Assembly (NCBI GenBank): GCA_001941065.1
Contig: MSHJ01000011.1
Coordinates: 124,001 to 188,000 of the forward strand
Direction of reading: 5' to 3'
Source: Alistipes sp. Zagget8
GTDB lineage: Bacteria; Bacteroidota; Bacteroidia; Bacteroidales; Rikenellaceae
Length of the DNA stretch: 64,000 bases
The notes under the pieces are model-generated. The model did no database searches, was not told the DNA's origin, and was given only the letters and a program-made list of their open reading frames with translations. Positions within the stretch are counted from its first letter, which is position 1; the number at the start of each line of letters is the position of its first letter. Positions 8,179-15,910 of this stretch are shown here, one piece after another. The position numbers and the translations under genes are program-made.

Positions 8179-9471
8179 TTGACTGTCAGTTTGGAAGAAG
8201 CTCATTCCTGGATCGCATTCAACGGGTTCGAAGCCCATATCGCCGTGCTGTGCGCGGTGACGTTCTGTCTGCTGTGTGTTTCGGCGCTCGTTTCGGGGGC
8301 CGAGACTTCGTTTTTCTCCCTTTCGCACAACGATATCCGCCGTCTGCAGAACAGCCGGAGCATGTCGGCCGCCGCTGTACTGCGGCTGCTGACCGATGTC
8401 GACCTGCTGCTGGCCACGATTCTGGTGGTCAACAACCTGGTGAACATCTGCATCGTCATTCTCACGGCCAATATCATCGACTCGCTTTTCACGTTCCTGC
8501 GTTTCGAGTTCCTGTTCAAAACCGTACTGGTGACCTTCCTGCTGCTGCTCTTCGGCGAAATCCTGCCCAAGGTGCTGGCGCAGACCATTCCCGTGCGCTT
8601 CGCCTCGATGGTGGCCCGGCCCCTCGTGCTGCTGCGGTGGCTGTTCTACCCGCTGTCGTACATCCTGGTCCGCACGAGCAGCCGCATCAGCGAGAAAGCC
8701 GCCCATAAGAGCGAAATCTCGTTGGACGAGCTGGCCGACGCCGTGGACATGACCCAGAGCTCGAGTCCCGAGGAGCATGTGATGCTGTCGGGGATCGTCA
8801 ATTTCGTCAATACCGAGGTGCAGGAGATCATGAAACCCCGCGTGGACATCACGGCGCTCGATGCGACGGACGATTACGAGACGGTCAAGAAGACGATCAT
8901 CGAATCGGGTTTTTCGCGCATCCCGGTCTACGAGGAGGACATCGACAACATCCGCGGTACGCTCTACGTCAAGGACCTGCTTCCCTATATCAACAACGGC
9001 AGCGACTTTACGTGGCAGCAGCTGGTCCGCAAACCCTATTTCGTGCCCGAGCACAAGAAGATCAACGACCTGCTGGCCGATTTCCAGTCGAACAAGGTCC
9101 ACATGGCCATCGTCGTCGACGAGTACGGCTCGACGCTGGGACTGGTCTCGCTCGAAGACATCATCGAGGAGATCGTGGGCGAGATTTCCGACGAGAGCGA
9201 CAACGACGAATCGTTCTATACGTGTCTCAATCCCAAGTGCTATGTTTTCGAGGGTAAGACCCACCTCGGGGATTTCGAACGCATCCTCGGCATCGGCGAG
9301 GACACCTTCGCCGACGTGCGGGGTGAGGCCGAGACCCTTGCGGGGCTGATGCTCGAACTCAAGCGCGACTTTCCGCGCAAGGGCGACGTGTTCACCTCGC
9401 ACGACCTCCGTTTCACGGTGCAGGAGATGGACGGGCACCGCATCGACAAAATCCGCGTAGACATCCAATGA
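8179..9471 (+). CDS. gldE: GldE-like CNNM/CBS-domain membrane protein
   Basis: The protein has a DUF21/CNNM transmembrane domain (hydrophobic segments across residues about 15-165), a pair of CBS domains starting near VQEIMKPRVDITALD and including VDEYGSTLGLVSLEDIIEEI, and a CorC/HlyC C-terminal domain. This is the architecture of GldE and of CorC-like ion efflux modulators. In gliding Flavobacteria GldE assists GldD; in non-gliding Bacteroidales the same family persists and its job is unclear. The start is TTG, four bases after the ftsZ stop, and gives a sensible N-terminus without a better ATG nearby. It overlaps the next gene by ATGA. Family is secure, specific function open. Confidence 0.9.
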   Translation: MTVSLEEAHSWIAFNGFEAHIAVLCAVTFCLLCVSALVSGAETSFFSLSHNDIRRLQNSRSMSAAAVLRLLTDVDLLLATILVVNNLVNICIVILTANIIDSLFTFLRFEFLFKTVLVTFLLLLFGEILPKVLAQTIPVRFASMVARPLVLLRWLFYPLSYILVRTSSRISEKAAHKSEISLDELADAVDMTQSSSPEEHVMLSGIVNFVNTEVQEIMKPRVDITALDATDDYETVKKTIIESGFSRIPVYEEDIDNIRGTLYVKDLLPYINNGSDFTWQQLVRKPYFVPEHKKINDLLADFQSNKVHMAIVVDEYGSTLGLVSLEDIIEEIVGEISDESDNDESFYTCLNPKCYVFEGKTHLGDFERILGIGEDTFADVRGEAETLAGLMLELKRDFPRKGDVFTSHDLRFTVQEMDGHRIDKIRVDIQ

Positions 9472-10034
9472 TCCGGAAACTGCTGGTCGAACCGCCGATG
9501 ACCGCCGACGAAGCGGCCCGGTGGACGACCCCCGAAGAGCACGCCGATGCTGCGACATTCGGCTCGGAGCGCCGCCGTGCGGAGTTCCTCGGCTGGCGGG
9601 CCATGGTGCGGCGCGAACTGGGCCGTGCGGTGGTGATCGGCTATAACATCATAGGCGCTCCCATGCTGCGCGGTTCGGACCTTTGCATTTCGGTCGCGCA
9701 TTGTGCGGGCCGCATCGCCGTCTGCATCTCTCCGGAGCGCTGCGCCGTGGACATCGAACCCGAAACGCGCAATTTCAGCCGGGCCGAAAGCCGCTATATG
9801 ACTCCTTCCGAACGGGCTCTTTCCGACGACCCGCTGTGGCCGGGGATCGTCTGGTGCGCCAAGGAAGCGCTCTATAAGTACTCCGGGAGTTGGGCGCTGG
9901 ATTTCGCGGAGGACCTCCGCATCGAGCGGGCCGATCTTGCGGCGGGCAGCCTGACGGGGCGGATTGAAAACGGAGAGCCCGTGGAGCTCTCCGTGCGCCG
10001 TGACGACGGCTTTATCATCGTATATATTCTTTAA
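9468..10034 (+). CDS. 4'-phosphopantetheinyl transferase superfamily protein
   Basis: This enzyme family moves phosphopantetheine from CoA to carrier proteins. The 188-residue protein has the Sfp/AcpS hallmark residues: CAVDIEPET (metal-binding Asp and Glu) and WCAKEALYKYSG (the WxxKEAxxK motif), plus VAHC upstream. Its length is close to the half-dimer Sfp-type proteins of Bacteroidetes. It starts inside the gldE stop codon (ATGA overlap), so it is translationally coupled. Its stop codon overlaps the stop of the convergent outer-membrane protein gene. The carrier protein it modifies (fatty-acid or a specialised one) cannot be told from the window. Confidence 0.88.
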   Translation: MIRKLLVEPPMTADEAARWTTPEEHADAATFGSERRRAEFLGWRAMVRRELGRAVVIGYNIIGAPMLRGSDLCISVAHCAGRIAVCISPERCAVDIEPETRNFSRAESRYMTPSERALSDDPLWPGIVWCAKEALYKYSGSWALDFAEDLRIERADLAAGSLTGRIENGEPVELSVRRDDGFIIVYIL

Positions 10035-11455
10035 AACGCCTCCGAGGCGGTGAAGAGGAATGCCGAGGAGCGTTTGCGGTCCCACGGCAGGTTCTGATTG
10101 CCGAAATTGCCCCATCCGTAATCGAGGCGGATATTCATTCTGTTCTTGAATTCGAAGCGGTAGCCGCATCCGAAGCTGCAGAGCGTATTGCCCCAGCGGA
10201 ACTGCTCCGTACCCCAGACCTGCCCGCCGCCGATCCATCCCACGATGCCGTGACGGCGGTAGATTTTCTGCCGCAGCTCGAACTGTGTCTCGATGAGCCG
10301 TTTGTCGCGGTAACGTCCCTCGTAATAGCCGCGCATGCGCTCCATGCCGCCCATTTTGGCATACATGTGCCACGAGGGCGTTCCGGCCATCATGTCTGCA
10401 TAGAGGTCGTAGGCCAGCACGGCTCCTTTCCAGAGTTTCAGGTAGTAGTCGAAGGTCAGCGTGAAGCGTCCGAACGAACGGCGGGTGTTGCCCAGCCATT
10501 CGGGATACCATTTGGCTTCGGCCTTGATGAAGACGCCCTTCGAGGCGTTGAATGTCACGTCGCGCGTGTCGTACTGGGCGAAAACTCCGAGGCTCGTGTT
10601 GAAGGCGTTGGGATTGTCGCCCGTCTCGGCGATGTAATTCGAGAAGGGGTCCTGCTTCGCAGGGTCGTAACGCTCTTCCTGCCAGAGGTTGTAGAGTTCG
10701 CCCATCTTGCCGCCCGGAACCGGCTTCCCGGCCGCCACGTCGGCTTGGATGTCGTTCATATACTGAACCATCCCCGTGTCTTCGAACCTGGCTCCGGAGT
10801 AGTCGATGCCGCCGCTTACGCCGATGTAGAAACGGCCCACGAGCGACGTGCAGTAGGAGATGCGGAAGGCGCCCATCGTCGTGGTGAGGTCCTGCGCGTA
10901 ACCCTCCTTGCCGGCCTGGTAACCCACGCCGTAGAAGGCTCCGGGGAAATAGACGAAGGCTCCGGAGTAGCTCAGCCGCTGTTTGTTTTTGTTGAAGATG
11001 TTGTCGCCCGAAAAGCGCAGCAGCACGAATTTCTCGGTCGTGAAATTGCCGTAAATCGAGACGTTCGACGGGGCGGTGACCGAGTCGGTGCGGTCGATGC
11101 GGTACAGCCCGGCCAGCAGGAAGCCGATGCCGAATCCGACGTCCGACGAGTAGTTGGGACCGGGAGCGATGCTCCAGTCGATCTTTTTTTCGAAGGTCCG
11201 GTCGACGTTCGAACGGCTGTAATAGTCGATGATGCGGCGGACCAGTCCGGGGCGTTTCACCGGGGCGGCGAGGGCCGAGGTGTCGGCCTTCCGGATATGT
11301 CTGGCGTTGGGGTGTGCCTCGGCCTGTCCGATTTGCGAAAGCGTCGTTTCGGTCGAGGGGAAATTCTCCGTCGAGGTGTCCGGACTCTGGGCCGATGTCG
11401 GCCCGGCAGCCAGCAGCAGAGCCGCGGAGAGGAGGAGCAGGATGGTCTTTTTCAT
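10031..11455 (-). CDS. outer-membrane surface-antigen (BamA/TamA-type) beta-barrel protein
   Basis: The start at 11455 gives a clear signal peptide (MKKTILLLLSAALLLAAGPT, cleaved after SAQ); an upstream in-frame start would add 30 non-signal residues and is rejected. The mature part has an N-terminal stretch around VKRPGLVRRIIDYYSRS and then barrel-like alternating sequence: FGIGFLLAGLYR, GVFAQYDTRDVTFNASKG, GGMERMRGYYEGRYRDKRLIE, and an end in FLFTASEAF with the C-terminal aromatic residue typical of outer-membrane proteins. The pattern fits the Bac_surface_Ag (Omp85 C-terminal) family without POTRA repeats. It has its own promoter and is convergent with the phosphopantetheinyl transferase. 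The substrate, if any, is unknown. Confidence 0.8.
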   Translation of the reverse strand: MKKTILLLLSAALLLAAGPTSAQSPDTSTENFPSTETTLSQIGQAEAHPNARHIRKADTSALAAPVKRPGLVRRIIDYYSRSNVDRTFEKKIDWSIAPGPNYSSDVGFGIGFLLAGLYRIDRTDSVTAPSNVSIYGNFTTEKFVLLRFSGDNIFNKNKQRLSYSGAFVYFPGAFYGVGYQAGKEGYAQDLTTTMGAFRISYCTSLVGRFYIGVSGGIDYSGARFEDTGMVQYMNDIQADVAAGKPVPGGKMGELYNLWQEERYDPAKQDPFSNYIAETGDNPNAFNTSLGVFAQYDTRDVTFNASKGVFIKAEAKWYPEWLGNTRRSFGRFTLTFDYYLKLWKGAVLAYDLYADMMAGTPSWHMYAKMGGMERMRGYYEGRYRDKRLIETQFELRQKIYRRHGIVGWIGGGQVWGTEQFRWGNTLCSFGCGYRFEFKNRMNIRLDYGWGNFGNQNLPWDRKRSSAFLFTASEAF

Positions 11456-11479
11456 AGCGTGCGGGGTTGCAGTCGGATG

Positions 11480-11510
11480 CAAAGATAACCCTATTTTCCC
11501 GGTTGTGCAA
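11480..11510 (-). promoter_or_regulatory. promoter of the surface-antigen gene
   Basis: On the minus strand TTGCA (11510-11506) is followed after 18 bases by TATCTTTG (11487-11480), matching the Bacteroidetes -33 TTG and -7 TAnnTTTG pattern. The leader to the ATG at 11455 would be about 20 bases. This supports the chosen start. Confidence 0.7.
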
Positions 11511-11560
11511 AATGAACAATCGCAACCCCTGAAAGTGGCAACCAATCCGGGAAAAATTCC

Positions 11561-11568
11561 TACCTTTG
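11561..11568 (+). promoter_or_regulatory. -7 box for the pentapeptide-repeat gene
   Basis: TACCTTTG fits the Bacteroidetes -7 consensus TAnnTTTG and lies 24 bases before the ATG. No clear -33 TTG was seen at the expected distance. It is divergent from the surface-antigen promoter. Confidence 0.55.
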
Positions 11569-11592
11569 TAGCAATTCAAACAATATCCGCCT

Positions 11593-12234
11593 ATGGAAAT
11601 CGCCCGCCCGCAACTGCTTTCCGAGCCCGAAACGGCCGGAGATCCCGCCCGGATGTTCCTCGACGAGGAGCTCGCCGACGCTGCTTTTCGCGGCGCGGAT
11701 TTCGCGGCGCTCGTCCGTGAACACCTCTCGGTGCAGGGCTGCCGTTTTACGGGCTGTGTCTTTGCCGGAAGCGTGCTCGGACACTCCCAGTTTTCGGATG
11801 TCGTCTTCCGCAACTGCGATTTCTCGAACGCCGACTTGCAGGGATGCAGTTTCCACCGTGCGGAGTTTATCGATTGCCGCCTGACGGGAACCAATCTGGC
11901 CGAAACCACCCTGAATCACCTCCTGTTCGACCGCTGCAAGGGCGAGTTCGCGAATTTCGCTTTTTCGCGGCTGCGTACGGTGCGCTTCGCCGGAAGCCGG
12001 ATGCGCAGTGCGGCCTTCGGCGACTGCCGCTTCGAACGCGTGGAGTTTTCGCAGTGCGAGCTGGCGATGGCCGAATTTTTCGGAACGCGCCTGCGGGGTG
12101 TGTCGTTCGCCGATTCGGACATCCGCGGAATCCGGGTCCGCGAGATCGACTCCTTCGAGCTGAAAGGCATGAAGATCAGCGTTCTGCAGGCCGCGGAACT
12201 GGCCCGCCTGCTGGGTGTCGAAATCGAGGAGTGA
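11593..12234 (+). CDS. pentapeptide-repeat protein, Qnr-sized
   Basis: The 213-residue protein consists of A(D/N)LxF-type pentapeptides for most of its length, for example CRFTGCVFAGSVLG, VVFRNCDFSNADLQGCSF and CRLTGTNLAETTLN, with Phe or Leu at each central position. This should fold as a right-handed quadrilateral beta helix. There is no signal peptide, so it is cytoplasmic. The size and the C-terminal non-repeat tail (SVLQAAELARLLGVEIEE) resemble Qnr/MfpA-type DNA-gyrase-protecting proteins (about 215 residues), which end in a similar LxxLGI segment. Whether it protects gyrase is inference; many chromosomal members have no known role. It stands alone between divergent and convergent neighbours. 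Confidence 0.85.
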   Translation: MEIARPQLLSEPETAGDPARMFLDEELADAAFRGADFAALVREHLSVQGCRFTGCVFAGSVLGHSQFSDVVFRNCDFSNADLQGCSFHRAEFIDCRLTGTNLAETTLNHLLFDRCKGEFANFAFSRLRTVRFAGSRMRSAAFGDCRFERVEFSQCELAMAEFFGTRLRGVSFADSDIRGIRVREIDSFELKGMKISVLQAAELARLLGVEIEE

Positions 12235-12252
12235 GCCGACCCCGATAAATGC

Positions 12253-12290
12253 ACAGCCCGGACTTCGACGGAAGCCCGGGCTGTTCTTTT
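12253..12290 (+). terminator. intrinsic terminator after the pentapeptide gene
   Basis: ACAGCCCGG (12253-12261) pairs with CCGGGCTGT (12276-12284), followed by TCTTTTTG. It lies in the convergent gap before the protease stop codon and may serve both directions, though the T run favours the plus strand. Confidence 0.8.
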
Positions 12291-12303
12291 TGCGGATACA
12301 GCC

Positions 12304-13515
12304 TTACTTGAGGCCGATCTTTTTGAGTATCTCCTTGGGAACGCCGTTCTTGTTGACCAGCACGGTCATCGTCTTGTAGGCGACGAACGGACGCGAGAAA
12401 TACCAGTAGCCGTCGTAGGGCGGGCGCACGTCCCACGAGTTCTTGACTTTGTAGTAGGGGGTGCCGTTTTGGTCGACGGCCGTGCCTACGATCTGCATGC
12501 CGTGGTCGTCGGTGGTCTCGTAGTTGTCGTACCCCTCCTGACGAAGCTCCTGCGTGATGGTGCGCTCCTTGCCGGGCTTTTCGAAGGAGTAGAGTGCGTC
12601 ATCCTTCTCCTTCTGGGTGAGTTTGCCCCATTTCTCAGCCTCGGTGCCCTCCATGCCTTCGAGGTCGGCCTCCGGGATGATGCCCAGACCCTTGGTGCGG
12701 CTGAAGCCCTTTTCGCTGACGTCGGTACCCCAGGAGATGGTGTAACCCTTTTCCAGCGAACTGTCGATGATCTGCATGAACTCGTCCAGGGGTACGTTCC
12801 ATACCTTGTCCCAGTTCCAGTTGTCGGGGACCTCCATGGCGAACTCTGTGTAGAAGGGGTGGTGGGTGAACGAGGAGAATTCAATGTAGTCCTTCAGGTC
12901 GATCGGCAGCGACGCGGCGAACGACGCGGGGGTGTACTCTTTGCCGGCATAGGTGAATTTCTCGGGCATGACGCCGAAATAGGCGTCGAGAATGCCGTTC
13001 AGTCCGGCCTGCCAGGCGGTCGTGAGCTTGCCGGCATCCCTGCGTTTCTCGGCGGCGGCGATCACCGCGTCGGCATAGGCCTTGATCACGGCGTCGATCT
13101 CGTCGAAATTGGGTTTGTCATAGCCGTAGTTCAGTCCCGGATAGACCTCCTCGGGGACGATGCCGTAGCGCTCGATGCCGCCGATCACGTCGTGGGCCTG
13201 TCCGCCGACGGCGAGGTTCAGCGAACCATGCAGCCGGACGTATTTTACGGCCTTTTCGAAATAGATATTGCGCACGATCCACATCTCCGAGAGGTCCGTT
13301 TCGGGACCTCCGGCGCGGAGAATCTCGCTTTCGAGGAACGACAGGGTCGAGTAGCACCAGCAGGTGCCGCTGCGGCTCTGGTCCTTCACGGAGGTGACGG
13401 GCAGAATCTTGACGTCGGTGAAACGGTAGCCTTCCGGGGCGGCCGTTTCGGGCGTTTGTGCCGCAGCTCCCAATGCGGAGCAGAATGCGAGTGCGGCGAG
13501 AATGAGGTTTTTCAT
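12304..13515 (-). CDS. secreted C1-family (bleomycin hydrolase-like) cysteine peptidase
   Basis: The chosen ATG gives a signal peptide (MKNLILAALAFCSALGAAAQ) and a 403-residue protein. The papain-like catalytic triad can be placed: DQSRSGTCWCYSTLSF (Gln46, Cys52), DDHGMQIVGTA (His) and KVKNSWDVRPP (Asn). The long insertions and the WNWD and DVSEKGFS segments are typical of the bleomycin hydrolase/PepC group (C1B) rather than papain itself. Bacteroidetes export such aminopeptidase-like enzymes to the periplasm or surface. It lies 20 bases downstream of topA on the same strand. Substrate unknown; peptide trimming after general proteolysis is the likely role. Confidence 0.88.
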   Translation of the reverse strand: MKNLILAALAFCSALGAAAQTPETAAPEGYRFTDVKILPVTSVKDQSRSGTCWCYSTLSFLESEILRAGGPETDLSEMWIVRNIYFEKAVKYVRLHGSLNLAVGGQAHDVIGGIERYGIVPEEVYPGLNYGYDKPNFDEIDAVIKAYADAVIAAAEKRRDAGKLTTAWQAGLNGILDAYFGVMPEKFTYAGKEYTPASFAASLPIDLKDYIEFSSFTHHPFYTEFAMEVPDNWNWDKVWNVPLDEFMQIIDSSLEKGYTISWGTDVSEKGFSRTKGLGIIPEADLEGMEGTEAEKWGKLTQKEKDDALYSFEKPGKERTITQELRQEGYDNYETTDDHGMQIVGTAVDQNGTPYYKVKNSWDVRPPYDGYWYFSRPFVAYKTMTVLVNKNGVPKEILKKIGLK

Positions 13516-13535
13516 GGGATGACGGGTTTTTGTCG

Positions 13536-15833
13536 TTATTTTTTCGAGTTCGCGACGATCTTCAGGCATTCTTCGAGGGTCAGCTCCTCGGGTTTGGCGC
13601 CCTTCGGCAGGCGGTAGTTCTTGCCCTTGTAGGCGATGTAGGCGCCGTAACGGCCGTTCTTCACCAGCATGTCGGGGTCCTCCGGGAAACTGCGGAGCGG
13701 CGTGTTGGCCGCCGTGGCTGCCGCCTGGTGTGCGCGGACGACCTCCACGGCCCGGTCGTAGGTGACCGTGTAGGGATCGTCGGTCTTCGCCAGCGAAGCG
13801 AACGATTTGCCGTAGCGGATGTAGGGGCCGTATTTGCCGATGCCGACGGTCAGCTCCTCGCCGTCGAGCTGTCCCAGGTCGCGGGGCAGCGCGAAGAGCT
13901 CCAGCGCTTCGTCGAGCGTGATCGACTCGATCAGCTGGCCCTTCTTGAGCGACGCGAAGCGTCCCTTTTCGCCTTCGTTGCCCTCGATCTCGACCATCGG
14001 ACCGTAGCGGCCGATGCGGGCTTTCACGATGTGTCCCGTTTTAGGATCGTTGCCCAGGATGCGCACCTCGCGCGTCTTGGGGTTCTGGGTGGCGATGGCC
14101 GAATCGACCATCTGGTGGAAGGGACCGTAAAAACCGTCGATCATCTTCTCCCACGTGATGTCGCCCTCGGCGATGCGGTCGAACTCCTTCTCGACGTTGG
14201 CCGTGAAATTGTAGTCGATAATCGGGCCGAACTGCTCCTCCAGGTAGTCGTTCACCACCATGCCGATGTCCGTCGGCGAGAGGCGGTTCTTCTCCTTGCC
14301 GTAGTTCTCCGAAAGGCTCTTTTCGGCGATCTTGTCGCCGGTGAGCGTGAACTGGACGTAGTTGCGCTTCTGTCCGTCCTTGTTCTGCTTGACGACGTAA
14401 CCGCGGTTGATGATCGTGGTGATGGTCGGAGCGTAGGTCGAAGGACGTCCGATGCCCAGCTCCTCCAGCCGCTTCACGAGCGATGCCTCGTTGTAACGGG
14501 CCGGAGCCGACGTGAAACGCTCCGTGGCGGTGATCTGCGTCGGCGTCACCCGGTCGCCGGCCGTCAGTTTCGGCAGCAGCCCTTCGCCGCTCTCGGCAGC
14601 CTGGTCGTCGTCCGTGGATTCGGAGTAGAGGCGCAGGAAACCGTCGAAACGGACCACCTCGCCCTGTGCCACGAACTGGTTCGACGATCCCGACATGTCG
14701 ATCGTGATCGTCGTGCGGTCCAGCTCCGCGCAGACCATCTGCGAAGCGACCGTGCGCTTCCAGATCAGGTCGTAGAGCTTCTTCTCGGCGGGCGTGCCTT
14801 CGATCGACTGCCGTTCGATATACGACGGACGGATCGCCTCGTGAGCCTCCTGGGCGCCTTTGGTCTTGGTCTTGTAATTGAACCAGCGGGAATATTTCTC
14901 GCCGTAGAGTTTCGTGATCTCCTCCTTGCACTGGGCCAGCGCCTGTTGCGAGAGGTTCACCGAGTCGGTACGCATGTAGGTGATCAGACCCTGTTCGTAA
15001 AGGTGCTGCGCCACGGACATCGTCTGCGAAACGGACATGCCCAGTTTGCGGCCCGCCTCCTGCTGGAGCGTCGAGGTGGTGAACGGCGGCGCGGGGTAGC
15101 GCTGTGCGGGTTTCTCTTCGGATTTGGCCACCGTGAAATCGGCTCCGATACAGCTTTTCAGGAATTCCTCAGCCTGCGCGGCGGTTTCGAAACGCGACGA
15201 AAGCTCGGCCTTGAAAAGCGTTTTCTCGGAGTCGCCGGCGGCGTAGAACTGCGCCACGACCCGGAAATAGGCCGCCGACCGGAAGGCGATGATCTCGCGT
15301 TCGCGCTCGACGATCAGCCTTACGGCCACCGACTGCACGCGTCCTGCCGAGAGCGAAGGACGCACTTTTTTCCACAGCACGGGAGAGAGCTCGAAACCGA
15401 CCAGCCGGTCGAGGATTCGGCGTGCCTGCTGGGCGTTTACCAGGTCCATATTGACCGTGCGCGGCTTCTCGATGGCCTCGAGGATCGCCCGTTTGGTGAT
15501 CTCGTGGAAGACGATGCGCTTGGTCTGGTCGACGGGGAGCCCCAACACTTCGGTGAGGTGCCATGCGATGGCTTCTCCTTCGCGGTCTTCATCGGACGCG
15601 AGCCATACGGTTTTCTCTTTGGCCAGCTTGGTCAGTTCGTCGACCACTTTCTTTTTGTCGCCCGGGATTTCGTAGACCGGTTTGAACCCTTCGGCGATGT
15701 TGATGCCGAGGTCCTTTTTCGCGAGGTCCCGGATATGTCCGAAGCTCGATTTGACAATAAAATCCTTGCCGAGGAATTTCTCGATGGTCTTGGCTTTGGC
15801 GGGGGACTCTACGATAACTAAGTTTTCCTGCAT
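13536..15833 (-). CDS. topA: DNA topoisomerase I
   Basis: Type IA topoisomerase, relaxing negatively supercoiled DNA. The Toprim domain is at the N-terminus (NLVIVESPAKAKTIEKFL, then LASDEDREGEAIAWHL with the acidic metal-binding triad). The active-site tyrosine is in ITYMRTDSVNLS, at about residue 286. The C-terminal region holds Topo_C repeat modules (GRYGPMVEIEG, IGKYGPYIRYGKSFASL, KNGRYGAYIAYKGKNYRL) in place of cysteine zinc fingers, as in other Bacteroidetes. The 765-residue length is normal. A long plus-strand frame opposite it (13530-15821) is a codon-bias shadow. Very secure. Confidence 0.98.
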   Translation of the reverse strand: MQENLVIVESPAKAKTIEKFLGKDFIVKSSFGHIRDLAKKDLGINIAEGFKPVYEIPGDKKKVVDELTKLAKEKTVWLASDEDREGEAIAWHLTEVLGLPVDQTKRIVFHEITKRAILEAIEKPRTVNMDLVNAQQARRILDRLVGFELSPVLWKKVRPSLSAGRVQSVAVRLIVEREREIIAFRSAAYFRVVAQFYAAGDSEKTLFKAELSSRFETAAQAEEFLKSCIGADFTVAKSEEKPAQRYPAPPFTTSTLQQEAGRKLGMSVSQTMSVAQHLYEQGLITYMRTDSVNLSQQALAQCKEEITKLYGEKYSRWFNYKTKTKGAQEAHEAIRPSYIERQSIEGTPAEKKLYDLIWKRTVASQMVCAELDRTTITIDMSGSSNQFVAQGEVVRFDGFLRLYSESTDDDQAAESGEGLLPKLTAGDRVTPTQITATERFTSAPARYNEASLVKRLEELGIGRPSTYAPTITTIINRGYVVKQNKDGQKRNYVQFTLTGDKIAEKSLSENYGKEKNRLSPTDIGMVVNDYLEEQFGPIIDYNFTANVEKEFDRIAEGDITWEKMIDGFYGPFHQMVDSAIATQNPKTREVRILGNDPKTGHIVKARIGRYGPMVEIEGNEGEKGRFASLKKGQLIESITLDEALELFALPRDLGQLDGEELTVGIGKYGPYIRYGKSFASLAKTDDPYTVTYDRAVEVVRAHQAAATAANTPLRSFPEDPDMLVKNGRYGAYIAYKGKNYRLPKGAKPEELTLEECLKIVANSKK

Positions 15834-15861
15834 TGCGTTTTTGATGGCTTTTCAGAAATGC

Positions 15862-15888
15862 GAAAACCTAAGCATTACACTTAGGTTC
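15862..15888 (-). terminator. hairpin terminator after the DUF4270 gene
   Basis: AACCTAAG (15865-15872) pairs with CTTAGGTT (15880-15887) in the gap between the DUF4270 stop and topA. On the minus strand the stem is followed by only TTTTCG, so the T run is short. It could also be a processing hairpin ahead of topA. Confidence 0.5.
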
Positions 15889-15910
15889 CGCATGAGGGTT
15901 TCTTCGTTGT

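Noticed and set aside
13530..15821. 763-codon plus-strand frame opposite topA
   Set aside because: Exact antisense of topA with codon-bias composition; topA motifs are certain.
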